From assembly GCA_036265385.1 (NCBI GenBank), contig DATAPD010000015.1, positions 558,001-622,000 of the forward strand: DNA of 64,000 nt. Reading direction: 5' to 3'. Numbering within the stretch: position 1 is the first letter of the stretch; every line of letters starts with the position of its first letter. The position numbers were made by a program, and so were the translations under genes. The notes below the pieces were generated by a model. That model saw nothing but the letters and a program-made list of their open reading frames with translations. It did no database searches and was not told where the DNA came from. The DNA is from DATAPD01 sp036265385. Lineage in GTDB: Bacteria; Acidobacteriota; Terriglobia; Terriglobales; Acidobacteriaceae. Of the stretch, positions 35,390-44,882 are shown in pieces.

Positions 35390-36283
35390 TTAGCTCCTGG
35401 AGCGCAGTTCGTAGATTTTTGCCTTCGTGTGGAACATCTGGACTGCCTGAAATCCACAGTAAATCAGACCAGGAATGCCGTCCAGAAAGCCGAGCCTTAT
35501 CAGGTAACGATACAGGAAAAGGAGCACCGATGATCCGGGAAACGAATAAAGCCGAAGCTTGAGCCAGCGACGGCGCTGAGCTTGGGTCCCGAGTAGTGAA
35601 GGCTCCAAATCACCAATCGATTGATCGGCGCGGAGGAGCACACGCGCTTCCCAATTCGAATATTCGTCGTGCTTCTCGATGTAGCGCGACAGCGACTCCA
35701 CATTGTGGTGAATCAAAGGATTTTTCAACTGACCCACCCGACCGTCCACCACGACATGTTCGTGGACTTCCATGTCAGCCATGGAAGTGTCTTGCTCCTT
35801 CAGGCGGCACTCGTATCGCCCTTTTCCGCGGCGGAATAAACTTAGCTTTCTGAAACTGGCATCTCCGTGCCGCAGTACCCGTCCCAAGAACCACATGCGA
35901 AGAGCAATCGAGTAGCCGTCGAACTCAGCGTTTTCGATCGCCTGACGGATCTCGGCCTCTAGCTCCGAACTGACAATTTCATCGGCATCAATCAGTAATA
36001 TCCAATCATAAGCGAGCGGAAGAGTATCGATGGCCCACTGTCTTTTTTTAGGCCAGCCACCCTGGTAATGGAACTGTACTACCTGCGCTCCATGAGCTTC
36101 CGCGATCTCAATCGTGTGGTCCGTGCTTTGCGAGTCGACGACGATAATCTCACCGGCTTGATGCAACGCTTCCAGGCACCTCGGCAGGTTTTTTGCCTCA
36201 TTGCGAACGGGAATAATCACGCTGACCGCAAGTTTGCCAACTTGGGATGATGAGTTCGTGATCGTCTCTGCCGTTGGCTGCAT
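35390..36283 (-). CDS. GT2-family glycosyltransferase (WaaE/KdtX-like)
   Basis: An inverting GT-A transferase of about 297 residues. It begins its catalytic domain with VSVIIPVRNEAKNLPRC, continues with IIVVDSQSTDHT, and has the metal-binding LLIDADEIV. The C-terminal part with FPGSSVLLFLYRYLIRLGFLDG matches the WaaE/KdtX group, which adds a beta-glucose in LPS core. ATG at 36283 is chosen since it lies just after the preceding asparagine-synthase stop; an in-frame ATG at 36340 would overlap that gene by 35 nt. No strong ribosome binding site decides between them. Confidence 0.85.
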   Translation of the reverse strand: MQPTAETITNSSSQVGKLAVSVIIPVRNEAKNLPRCLEALHQAGEIIVVDSQSTDHTIEIAEAHGAQVVQFHYQGGWPKKRQWAIDTLPLAYDWILLIDADEIVSSELEAEIRQAIENAEFDGYSIALRMWFLGRVLRHGDASFRKLSLFRRGKGRYECRLKEQDTSMADMEVHEHVVVDGRVGQLKNPLIHHNVESLSRYIEKHDEYSNWEARVLLRADQSIGDLEPSLLGTQAQRRRWLKLRLYSFPGSSVLLFLYRYLIRLGFLDGIPGLIYCGFQAVQMFHTKAKIYELRSRS

Positions 36284-36305
36284 CCGTTGATCGCTTGCAA
36301 ATAAA

Positions 36306-38192
36306 TCAGAAATGTTGCGCGCACCACTGGTTAAGCACATAGAGCGCCCAGGGGCGAGTCCACGATGTGCGCCCCTGCTGGAAATCGTCCCACACTGCGC
36401 TGACGGAATTACTCCTTAGTACGCCTTGCAGAGATTCGTGCAACTTCGAAAGTCGTCCGCTGACTTCCTGACGAAGGCTCTGCATCAACCAATGCTCAAA
36501 CGGAAGTGTAAAGCCGCGTTTCTGGCGATGGACGATTTCTTGCGGCAAAGCTCCGCCGAGGGCCTCCACCAACAATGGCTTCGGCGTGCCTGAGTTCAGT
36601 TTTGCGGATCCTGGAACAGCGAAGGCTTGTTCCACGAGACGATGATCAATCAGGGGCACACGAACCTCCAGTCCATGCGCCATACTCATGAAGTCTGCGT
36701 CGCGTAGAAGGGTATTGAGCATGTAACAACGCGCTTCGAGATACGAAACCCGATTGACCGGATCCAGTTCCTTCGTTCGATCAAGCGTTTCATTCAGGAT
36801 CTCAGTCAACTTGTTTGCGCGCGTCAAATGATTTTGTGACAACAGGTCTTCAGTTTGACCCGGAGTAAACAACATCCGTGAAAGAAAGTAGGGATGAACC
36901 ACACTAACTTCGTCGCGCATGAGCGTGCCAAGCTTTCGGTTCTGGTCCGTCCGCCGAGTGACCCTCGTATAGATGTCAGCCGCCGATTCTTGAAGAAAAC
37001 TTGGGAAACCTCGCCACCGTGAACTGAACTTCTCCATGCGCGGAACGTTGCGGAAGCTCGCATATCCCGCAAAGATTTCATCTCCGCCCAAACCCGACAA
37101 TGCAACTTTGACACCCGCTTCCCGAGTCTTTTGCGAAACAAAATACGTGTTAATGCCATCCATCGTGGGCTGGTCCATGCTTCGGAGAGCACACGGCAGA
37201 ATACCGAGCACATCATCTTGTGATGCTTTGATTTCGTGATGGTCAGTATTGAACAGCTTGGCTACGGAACGCGAGTGTTCGGCTTCCGAGTATTCGGCTT
37301 CGTTGAAGACAATCGAAAAGGTTGAGGGTCGTACTCCGCGGCGTGACAGGATGGCAACCAGCGCGCTCGAGTCGATACCTCCCGAAAGAAAAATGCCAAC
37401 GGGAACGTCGCTGACCAGTTGCATGCGAACAGCTTCGTCCAGACGTCCGGCAATTCTTTCCTCGGCACCTTCCGCATGTTTCGTCGAATCAGGGGTTGTA
37501 ATTGGCAAATCCCAGTACCGACTTTGCTGAAGATGGCCTTTCTCCCATACAAGCATGTGCCCCGCCGGCAACGCGCGCACACCTTCTACGAGCGTCAGCG
37601 GGTCATAGACAGAGCCGAATGTCAGGTAACTCAGCAAGCCATCGTCGTCGAGTCGACGTGGAACCAGACCGGTACCCAGAAGCGTCCGAACTTCTGACGC
37701 GAAAATAAAATACTTTTCAGATCGATAGAAATAGAGTGGCTTGATGCCCATCGGATCGCGCGCCAGAAACAGTCTGCCCTCTCGGGCATCCCAGATGGCA
37801 AACGCGAACATGCCGCGTAGCTCATGGACGAAGGCATCCCCAAACCGAGCATATGCCTTTAAGAGAACTTCTGTGTCCGAGTGACTTGCGAAGCGATCGC
37901 CCAGGTTTTCCATACGCGCCCGCAACTCACGAAAGTTGTAGATTTCCCCGTTGTAAGCAATCCAGTTTCCGGTAGCCGGATCCTTCATTGGTTGATGGCC
38001 CAATGGAGATAGATCGAGGATGGAGAGTCGGCGATTTCCCAACCCGATTTCCACAGGCACTGGCGCTTCGGAGCGCAAGATTATCGTGCCATGGTCGTCA
38101 GGACCGCGATGTGCGAGAGATCGAGTAGCGCTCTCTAGCATCTCAGGAGAGACAGGAGCACCTTCCGCCAGGATTCCGACGATGCCGCACAT
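36306..38192 (-). CDS. asnB: Asparagine synthase-type amidotransferase, copy 2
   Basis: A 628-residue second AsnB homologue, clearly diverged from the copy at 33396. It has Cys2 in MCGIVGILAEG, LAHRGPDDHGT, NRRLSILDLSPLGHQ, the PP-loop GIFLSGGIDSSALVAIL, GLGGDEIFAGYASF, and LEVRVPLIDHRLVEQ. The presence of two amidotransferases with a GT2 gene between them suggests two different amidated sugars, or one asparagine synthase and one modifier; this cannot be told from sequence. It is preceded by a 124-nt gap to the GT4 gene at 38317. Confidence 0.9.
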   Translation of the reverse strand: MCGIVGILAEGAPVSPEMLESATRSLAHRGPDDHGTIILRSEAPVPVEIGLGNRRLSILDLSPLGHQPMKDPATGNWIAYNGEIYNFRELRARMENLGDRFASHSDTEVLLKAYARFGDAFVHELRGMFAFAIWDAREGRLFLARDPMGIKPLYFYRSEKYFIFASEVRTLLGTGLVPRRLDDDGLLSYLTFGSVYDPLTLVEGVRALPAGHMLVWEKGHLQQSRYWDLPITTPDSTKHAEGAEERIAGRLDEAVRMQLVSDVPVGIFLSGGIDSSALVAILSRRGVRPSTFSIVFNEAEYSEAEHSRSVAKLFNTDHHEIKASQDDVLGILPCALRSMDQPTMDGINTYFVSQKTREAGVKVALSGLGGDEIFAGYASFRNVPRMEKFSSRWRGFPSFLQESAADIYTRVTRRTDQNRKLGTLMRDEVSVVHPYFLSRMLFTPGQTEDLLSQNHLTRANKLTEILNETLDRTKELDPVNRVSYLEARCYMLNTLLRDADFMSMAHGLEVRVPLIDHRLVEQAFAVPGSAKLNSGTPKPLLVEALGGALPQEIVHRQKRGFTLPFEHWLMQSLRQEVSGRLSKLHESLQGVLRSNSVSAVWDDFQQGRTSWTRPWALYVLNQWCAQHF

Positions 38193-38316
38193 GAAATGGA
38201 GAGTTGATGCGCACCCGATCGCGGTGAGCCATCACTTAGCAACGTATCACGCTGCGGGGCAATCTGCACCCTCAACGCCCACGCGGCATTGGCGAGAGAC
38301 GCGCAAATCCTGGTGG

Positions 38317-39543
38317 TTAATCGTATTTCGCGGAGACTAGGCTCTTTGCGATTGAAATAATTTTCTCGACGTGCCTGCTCCAACTGAACTCGCGTGAGCG
38401 AGCAGATCCTAACGACGACAAGCACTGACGCTTCTCAACTGAGGCAGCTAGTTGGATGATGCGTTCACATAACATTTCATCTGAAAAATGTGGGAAATAG
38501 ATGGCGGCGCTCTCACAAATCTCACGATGTACCGGAATATCAGAAGCGATCACGGGCAGTCCACTCGACATGGCCTCAACCAACGGGTGAGCAAACGATT
38601 CGCAATAAGCAGCCGTGACGTAAATGTGACAGCGACGATGTAATTGATGGAGCTGAAAGTAAGGAATATTTCCGAGTTCAAGGACGCGAGGACGAAGACC
38701 AAGTTGTTCGACTAACCGCGCTGCCGACCTTGGATTATAAGGTCCGGGATTAGCCCCCGGAACTAGCTTGCACGTCAGAAGAAGTTGTAGCGGCACCTTT
38801 GACCGACTCACAGCCTTTCCGAATCCGCGGATCAAAGTTTCGAAATTTCGATAGTAGTTGTAGTGGCTGACGAAGAGCAGGCGAATTATATTTGCGTCAG
38901 TGGCAAGTTGTTTCTCGATAGAAGACTCCAGCTCGTCGTTGTGTGCCTGAAAACTTTTGAGATCGAATCCGTGGTGAATTGGAGTAACGCTCTGCCCCGT
39001 CCATGCGCACAGTTCTTCGGCGAATGCTCGGCTTGGAGCCACTGTCACCTCTGCTGTGTTCACGGATCGCTTGGCTAAAAGCCCTTTTGTTTTAGTGTCC
39101 AGCCAAAGTCGCAATTCGCCGCGTCGGTGAAGATCGCGATAGTAGTCTTTGCATGTATAGAGCGCGTTACGGCTCAGCAGAATCTGTGGAATCGGAGATT
39201 TATATAGAGCGAAGTTGCCGGCTGAAAGCAAAACGTTGGCATGATTTTTATCGAGGAGTTCCGGCAATCTCCACTGCTCATATAGAGATCGTTCAAGGAT
39301 TCCTCCGTGCTGGGCAGGAGTAAGAATGCTGACCTGAGCCGTATGGGGGATCTCTTCAGCTAACCTCCTAGGCACCAGGAAGGTGGTATGTACATCTTCG
39401 CGTGCCGCCAACTGGGAAGCAATGTTGCGGATGTAGGTCATTCCGCCGCCAGCAGTCGCTGCTAGGCCGTTCACGAATAGACGAATTGTACCCAGTTGTA
39501 ATTCCAAATCGTTTGCGAAGATCCGGACATTGATGGCGGCCAA
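38317..39543 (-). CDS. GT4-family glycosyltransferase
   Basis: A GT-B transferase of 408 residues. It has an N-terminal LFVNGLAATAGGGMTYIRNI, GFDLKSFQAH at the domain junction, LFVSHYNYYRNFETLIRGF, and the donor-binding CESFAHPLVEAMSSGLPVIA (Glu-x7-Glu). The true start may be inside the first 18 residues (IRLFVNG is where relatives usually begin), but no ATG is there. It heads a minus-strand operon and is divergent, 31 nt, from the GT87-like gene. Confidence 0.85.
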   Translation of the reverse strand: MAAINVRIFANDLELQLGTIRLFVNGLAATAGGGMTYIRNIASQLAAREDVHTTFLVPRRLAEEIPHTAQVSILTPAQHGGILERSLYEQWRLPELLDKNHANVLLSAGNFALYKSPIPQILLSRNALYTCKDYYRDLHRRGELRLWLDTKTKGLLAKRSVNTAEVTVAPSRAFAEELCAWTGQSVTPIHHGFDLKSFQAHNDELESSIEKQLATDANIIRLLFVSHYNYYRNFETLIRGFGKAVSRSKVPLQLLLTCKLVPGANPGPYNPRSAARLVEQLGLRPRVLELGNIPYFQLHQLHRRCHIYVTAAYCESFAHPLVEAMSSGLPVIASDIPVHREICESAAIYFPHFSDEMLCERIIQLAASVEKRQCLSSLGSARSREFSWSRHVEKIISIAKSLVSAKYD

Positions 39544-39574
39544 CGCTAGTTTCTCACGCTAGCAGATTCCCGGC

Positions 39575-40960
39575 ATGTACTATGGCGTGATACTTATGCT
39601 GTTTCGGATGCAATCTCCAAAATTTCAAGGTCGTTCATCCTCCTTCTACTGGAAGATTGCCATCTTGGCACCTCTCCTTCTGCTCACCAGCATCGAGTTT
39701 ACGATCAGAGGGCCGGTACGAGCCGTACATTCAGGATTGCAGTTCAACGACTTTCTATCCCCATACGTACAGTCAAAAGCTTTGGTTCTTGGATTGGACC
39801 CTTACAGTCCGGAGTCACTTTTGCGGCTCTGGCCGAAGGAAGCCGCACAATATGAGTTTCTTCGCAAAGAGGTCGCCGATGGGACAATCCTGACAAAACG
39901 GGGTATTCCAACTGCATATCCGTTGCCCTGCCTTATTTTGATCGCTCCTTTCACCTTACTCTCGTGGCCGGAAGCACTTCTACTCTGGATCGCACTTAAC
40001 ATTGTCTGCTTCTTGATGATGGTGTTCGCGCTTCTTGCCTTGATAAGACTTCGTCTTGATGACCTGCGTACATACACATTCCTGATATTGGTCTTAGGGC
40101 TTGCCCCGATTCATACGGGGATGGCCTTGGCGAACATGGCCATCCTGTCCACTACTCTTAGCGTCATTGCAATCTTGAGTGCAATAAAAAGAGAGGACAT
40201 AACAGCTGGCATTTTGCTGGCGGTGGCAAGTGGTTTGAAGCCGCAGATTGGCCTGTGCTTCGTACTTTACTACCTGCTACTTCGTCGTTGGCGGATGGTC
40301 TGGGTAGCTGGGGGAATCATCATCGTGATCACGTTTATAGCTACCGTTCGTTTGCAGATCACGCATATTCGTTGGTTAACAAATTATCTGCTAGACAATC
40401 GTGCCCTATTCGCTAACGGAATTTTGACCGACTTCACTCCCAGAAACCCCACACGATTGGGGCTAGTCAACCTGCAGTTAGGTTTATACCCGCTAGTGCA
40501 TTCAGCAGACATCGCAAACGCCTTGACCTACTCTGTCACAGCAGTGTTCTTTGTGGTCTGGACCGTGCTTGTTCTTAAAAGGCGAGCAGTTCGTGAAGAC
40601 TTGTTGTTTCTGAGTACTATTACCGTCATCAGTCTCTTGCCGATCTACCATCGGTTCTATGATGCTGCAGTGCTGGTGTTGCCAGTAGCTTGGTGCTTCG
40701 GTTGTCAGCAGCTTTGTAAACGATCGGTCAAAATGGCGGTCATTCTGATTGTCCTACCATTTCTTATTCCGGGCGGCTCGCTTATTGAAAGTCTCCAAGA
40801 CAGCGGGCGTATTCCAGGCTGGTTGTTACAACGCTGGTGGTGGAACATCCTGATTGCACCTCATCAAGCTTGGGCACTCTTAATCCTTGCCATTCTTCTA
40901 CTCTGCAGCATGTGGATTTTAGGTGACCGCGAAAATCTGCGAAATGCCGGAACTAGTTAG
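39575..40960 (+). CDS. Multi-spanning membrane glycosyltransferase, GT87/DUF2029-like
   Basis: A 461-residue integral membrane protein with ten or more hydrophobic helices. After the first helix comes a periplasmic-type loop with an acidic region (GLDPYSPESLLRLWP), as in DUF2029/GT87 polyprenol-phosphate mannosyltransferases of the GT-C fold. It probably uses a lipid-linked sugar donor on the outer face of the inner membrane. The start is one of three close ATGs (39575, 39596, 39608); the first is given. It is the only plus-strand gene between 26 and 58 kb. Confidence 0.72.
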   Translation: MYYGVILMLFRMQSPKFQGRSSSFYWKIAILAPLLLLTSIEFTIRGPVRAVHSGLQFNDFLSPYVQSKALVLGLDPYSPESLLRLWPKEAAQYEFLRKEVADGTILTKRGIPTAYPLPCLILIAPFTLLSWPEALLLWIALNIVCFLMMVFALLALIRLRLDDLRTYTFLILVLGLAPIHTGMALANMAILSTTLSVIAILSAIKREDITAGILLAVASGLKPQIGLCFVLYYLLLRRWRMVWVAGGIIIVITFIATVRLQITHIRWLTNYLLDNRALFANGILTDFTPRNPTRLGLVNLQLGLYPLVHSADIANALTYSVTAVFFVVWTVLVLKRRAVREDLLFLSTITVISLLPIYHRFYDAAVLVLPVAWCFGCQQLCKRSVKMAVILIVLPFLIPGGSLIESLQDSGRIPGWLLQRWWWNILIAPHQAWALLILAILLLCSMWILGDRENLRNAGTS

Positions 40961-41040
40961 CGTTTAGGTTTAGTACGAACCTTGATTACCTATCGTTAGC
41001 GCGCGGCCTCGTCCATCACATTCAAGGTGCAAGGACTAGT

Positions 41041-42489
41041 CTATCGGTTAGAGAAAACATCCGCGGTAGCGGCAATGGATGGCGATCGCACTGAAAGCGA
41101 AGAACGAACTGGAGCGGTTTCCGAGGTAGAAATTAGATCGCACGTCCAAAATGCAACCGTCCAAAAGAACACGCAAAGATAGTAGCCAACCGCGAACAGC
41201 CAATCCTCGAAAAAGGCATGGACGAGGCCGGCAAGCAACACAGCCGCGAGGGGAGCAGCACCAATGTAGGGGTTATTTGTTCTGCGGAGTTTCAAACACA
41301 CTCTATAGATCATTCGGATAGTGAGGAAAAGCAAAAAGCCAAATGGAATCAAACCGATGATTCCCACGTATTCGGCTAAAGCGAGATAGCTGTTTCCATG
41401 TTCGCGATTTGTTCCTTCCTTAGTGTACAAACCGCCAGCGGAAGGTGCCAGACTTAGCGTTCCACGACTTGCGAATTCACCCATATAACTGGTCCCGAAT
41501 CCACTTCCGAAGTAGGGCCGTTCTTTGATCACAGCGATAGTCTCTTGCCATGGACTCAAACGAGACCCAAGCAACCCTTCTTCATCCTTCCCTTTGTATA
41601 AGATTTGCGAAGTCAACGAACTGGTGAAAGATGCGAAATGGGATGGATCCACTACTGCAGAAAACGCGAGAAACAACGCTACCGCAAACGCACCTTTAAC
41701 AAGCAATCGCTGCATCCGTAATGTTACACACAAGACGAACACCGCTGTAGCGGCGGCTAGCATCGATGCACGCGATACGGAAACATATAAAAGCACGCCG
41801 GAAATAAAAAGCGCAGCCATTCGGCGATAACGTTGCGAAGGCGACTCAGCTACAATCATGCCCCACAATAGAATTGGTACGAACACGACCCCAATAACAG
41901 CACCTAGGGAGTTTGGATTCCCCCATATAGGTTCGCCAACGCCGAGGTATGCGATTGCGGTGATGTAAACAATAACCTCGCAACAGACAACCAGCCCTCT
42001 CAATAATTTCGCCTCTCGCCCCACAAGTGCCAAGCGCCCTCCGGTAGAGCCATACAGAAATAGCAGTGAAAGGCTCAAGACCTTCAATACAGAAGTGGAG
42101 GGATCCGACGAGACGATTGCCGAAACGAGAGCCGCAATCACACAAAAGAGAGCTACAAGGTGAAATTCATTGAAAGAATGGCGATGTTGGCGCATCCAGA
42201 TTACAAAACCCGCGCATGCTGCGAAACCAAGCACAAACCATCTGGCGCTAAGACCGACTGAAATGAGAGGCACATCCATCCCGGCCCACAAGAAGAACAC
42301 TATCAGTAGAGGAAAAACGACTGCCTCGTAGTGCCAAAGGCTGGCGAGAACAAGTTCCAGCAGAATGATCGCTCCGAGAATTTCTGGGCTGTTGAGAAAA
42401 CCGGGGCGTCGTTGAATGAGGAAGTACAAGACCGCAACGCACAAAACACCGGCTCCAGCCCACACGAGGCGAATCTGCCGGGCACTCAC
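41041..42489 (-). CDS. O-antigen ligase/polymerase family membrane protein (Wzy_C)
   Basis: A 482-residue membrane protein with about 12 helices, the Wzy/WaaL type. The large periplasmic loop holds ERPYFGSGFGTSYMGEF and NREHGNSYLALAEYVGIIGL, with the Gly-x-Gly and conserved His-Asn-Ser/Leu region of the Wzy_C domain. It probably polymerises the lipid-linked repeat units or ligates the chain. GTG at 42489 is fixed by a GTGA overlap with the upstream glycosyltransferase; the longer frame from 42570 would overlap that gene by 85 nt. It is the last gene of the minus operon from 51266. Confidence 0.85.
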   Translation of the reverse strand: MSARQIRLVWAGAGVLCVAVLYFLIQRRPGFLNSPEILGAIILLELVLASLWHYEAVVFPLLIVFFLWAGMDVPLISVGLSARWFVLGFAACAGFVIWMRQHRHSFNEFHLVALFCVIAALVSAIVSSDPSTSVLKVLSLSLLFLYGSTGGRLALVGREAKLLRGLVVCCEVIVYITAIAYLGVGEPIWGNPNSLGAVIGVVFVPILLWGMIVAESPSQRYRRMAALFISGVLLYVSVSRASMLAAATAVFVLCVTLRMQRLLVKGAFAVALFLAFSAVVDPSHFASFTSSLTSQILYKGKDEEGLLGSRLSPWQETIAVIKERPYFGSGFGTSYMGEFASRGTLSLAPSAGGLYTKEGTNREHGNSYLALAEYVGIIGLIPFGFLLFLTIRMIYRVCLKLRRTNNPYIGAAPLAAVLLAGLVHAFFEDWLFAVGYYLCVFFWTVAFWTCDLISTSETAPVRSSLSVRSPSIAATADVFSNR

Positions 42490-43631
42490 TTGAACCTCAC
42501 AGCCATCGAGCCTCGTGCTATACCTGCGGCGCAGCAAAAAGGGGAAAACGTAGTGATCATCTCGGAACATCGACGTCCCATGTTTACCCTTAGTTCGGAA
42601 TCGGTTGCAAATAAACGCATGGTGTCGGCGAGTTTCGAAATATCTTTAACGGGAATCACACTGCCATTAATACCATCCTGAATCAAATCTTGAACACATC
42701 CTGCGACGTCGGTTGCTATCACGGGCGTACCGCAGGCCATGGCTTCATTCACAACCAAGCCCCAGGGATCACTGTGGGTAGGGAGTATAGACGCCAGAGC
42801 CAGCGCGTAATACGTTGGCAGCTGATCGATTTGGATAAAGCCAGCAAATCGCACGTCCCCTGGTTTGATGAGTGCCGCGCGGCGCTCCAATTCCGGCTTC
42901 GCGGCACCATCTCCGACATAAACCAATGCGAAGGATGATCGGACCGACTCTTCCAGTTTGGCATAGGCCTCCAGAAGATCAAAGATGCCTTTGCTGGGTA
43001 TGAGGCGCGCCACGCAGACCATGTATCTTTCCGGAAGGGCAAGCGTGCGTCTGCAATTTGCTTCGTCTTGGCGACTGGCATTTGCTCCTTTCGAGAAGAG
43101 GTCATTATCGACCGCGTTGGGCGCAGTGAAGATCGTTTGAGAGTTCACTCCGAGTGATTGCAGGTAAGATTCGGACGATTTCCCAGGCACAACGAATCCG
43201 CAACACAGATCCAGAAATTTGCGCTTTAAAGCTTCTACTATCCCGTACTTATGGCGATAGTCGGCTTTGGTACTTTCGAACCACAAGAGGAACGGAATGC
43301 CATTGCGGCGTGCCCAGTACGCCGCCTGCCAAGACGCGAGATAGTTGTAGCCGCCACATAGAATTACGTCGGGGCGAGCATTTTCGAGGGCACGTTTCAA
43401 GCCACGGTTAAACAAGAAATGATATCCACCCAGCCTTTTGCGGAACGTGGGAAGAACCTCATAAGGAAAATGAATTTCGTTGATTGGCACTCTCCAACTA
43501 CGCAGAGTGGGATCCGACTGAGACAGAAAGATCACATGTAAATCGATATCGCCATGCGCGGCGAGCTCGTTAAATACCGGAACACGATAGGGAGAGATGA
43601 TTTCAGTGATGAGAGTCAGGCGACGTCTCAT
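42486..43631 (-). CDS. GT4-family glycosyltransferase
   Basis: GT-B transferase of 381 residues. N-terminal MRRRLTLITEIISPYRVPVF is the acceptor-domain start. The donor part has FTAPNAVDNDLFSKGA, RYMVCVARLIPSKGIFDLL, and PTHSDPWGLVVNEAMACGTPVIATDV with the Glu-x7-Glu pattern. Closest in style to EPS-type GT4 proteins acting on hexoses. The ATG overlaps the upstream GT4 stop by ATGA, and its own stop overlaps the polymerase start by GTGA, so three genes are translationally coupled. Confidence 0.88.
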   Translation of the reverse strand: MRRRLTLITEIISPYRVPVFNELAAHGDIDLHVIFLSQSDPTLRSWRVPINEIHFPYEVLPTFRKRLGGYHFLFNRGLKRALENARPDVILCGGYNYLASWQAAYWARRNGIPFLLWFESTKADYRHKYGIVEALKRKFLDLCCGFVVPGKSSESYLQSLGVNSQTIFTAPNAVDNDLFSKGANASRQDEANCRRTLALPERYMVCVARLIPSKGIFDLLEAYAKLEESVRSSFALVYVGDGAAKPELERRAALIKPGDVRFAGFIQIDQLPTYYALALASILPTHSDPWGLVVNEAMACGTPVIATDVAGCVQDLIQDGINGSVIPVKDISKLADTMRLFATDSELRVNMGRRCSEMITTFSPFCCAAGIARGSMAVRFK

Positions 43632-44776
43632 CCTGCAGTCTCCTGATAAATCATCTGCAATCGTTTGGCTTGGTGAGAAATTGTGAGACCTTCGATTATG
43701 GTCTGTCGTCCTCGTTTTGCAAGAGTCTTACGGAGTACCTGATCAGAAACAAGACTGGAAATTGCAAGCGCAAGATCCTCCATGTTTTTTGGCTCGACTA
43801 GCCACCCGTTTACGCGATGTCGGATAATCTCTTCAATTCCCTGCCCTGTGCAGCCGATCGCAACACGCTCTGACGCCATTGCTTCCAGGTACACACAGCC
43901 AAGTCCCTCGAAGTAACTGGGAAGAGCGAACAAAGTGCAGCGTCGAAAAGCCTCCGCGAGTTCACGACGCCCTAGCCGCCCAAGAAAACGAACTGACAGT
44001 CCCAGATTGATTGCCATGCGCTCAAGCGCAGTTCGTTGTGATCCAGTTCCAACGATCTCACAAATTACGTCCACGTTCTGCTTGCGTAGCAGGTCAATAG
44101 CCCGCAATAAGATTGCGTGTCCCTTCGTCTCGATGAGATTACCGACACTGAGCACAATCGGAGGCCCAGAAGATTCCTGATCACCGGAACAAAATATTTC
44201 CGGATCAACCCCGTTATAAACCACGCTTGTATTCAAAAGATCAGGGATACGTTTTAACACCCGGTCCCGAACATGCTCGCTAATGCAGATCACACGCTTT
44301 GCGCGATAAAAGACCGAACTGGAAACGCGCCGGCACCATTTACCGGCCACTCCACGAACCTGGATGTCGGAGTAAGCGTCGAGGCCGTGCACTGAAACGA
44401 CGTAAGGAATGCTGAGTTCCTCATAAAGAAGCATCGCCGCGTGGCCGCATGGCAGAGGAGCATGGGCATGAACTACATCAATTGGGTGACTTCGGTGCAA
44501 GTCGCGTACCGAACCAAGCATGCGCGAAAAGAGGAATGCGCCCGCAGTCGAAAGACCGATGCCACTCGGCAGCGAGAAATAGCGAATCCAATTTGCAGGT
44601 GGTGCAGCACTGCTTGGCTCGACTTTGCCTCGATGCGTCGGCTGGACCGCTATGACCGAGTTTGAAATTCCACATCCTGCGATTTCCACTAACGGCTCAG
44701 CAACAAAATAACCACTAGTCTCGTCATTTTTGTTGGGATAAAAGGGGGTAAGCGTCAGAACGTGTAGAGGTCGCAT
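43628..44776 (-). CDS. GT4-family glycosyltransferase
   Basis: GT-B transferase of about 382 residues. The product begins MRPLHVLTLTPFYPNKND, has IDVVHAHAPLPCGHAAML and YVVSVHGLDAYSD for the acceptor domain, and VVYNGVDPEIFCSGD, SVGNLIETKGHAILLRA and LPSYFEGLGCVYLEAMASERVA for the donor domain. ATG 44776 is preferred because the family motif starts there; ATG 44824 would add 16 residues with no family resemblance. Neither has a good ribosome binding site. It follows the sulfatase-type gene by about 106 nt from this start. Confidence 0.85.
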   Translation of the reverse strand: MRPLHVLTLTPFYPNKNDETSGYFVAEPLVEIAGCGISNSVIAVQPTHRGKVEPSSAAPPANWIRYFSLPSGIGLSTAGAFLFSRMLGSVRDLHRSHPIDVVHAHAPLPCGHAAMLLYEELSIPYVVSVHGLDAYSDIQVRGVAGKWCRRVSSSVFYRAKRVICISEHVRDRVLKRIPDLLNTSVVYNGVDPEIFCSGDQESSGPPIVLSVGNLIETKGHAILLRAIDLLRKQNVDVICEIVGTGSQRTALERMAINLGLSVRFLGRLGRRELAEAFRRCTLFALPSYFEGLGCVYLEAMASERVAIGCTGQGIEEIIRHRVNGWLVEPKNMEDLALAISSLVSDQVLRKTLAKRGRQTIIEGLTISHQAKRLQMIYQETAG

Positions 44777-44882
44777 GGAAAGCGCCCGAAACGCTGCGGG
44801 CCCGGGACCATGCATCGGGGGCATTCCAGTACTTGTTGATTCATTAGTCAGGATTTTTATTCCTAGGAACCGATTACGATAT

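Noticed and set aside
42490..42570. Longer N-terminus for the Wzy-type protein
   Set aside because: It would overlap the preceding glycosyltransferase by 85 nt, while a GTGA junction at 42486-42489 provides a coupled start.
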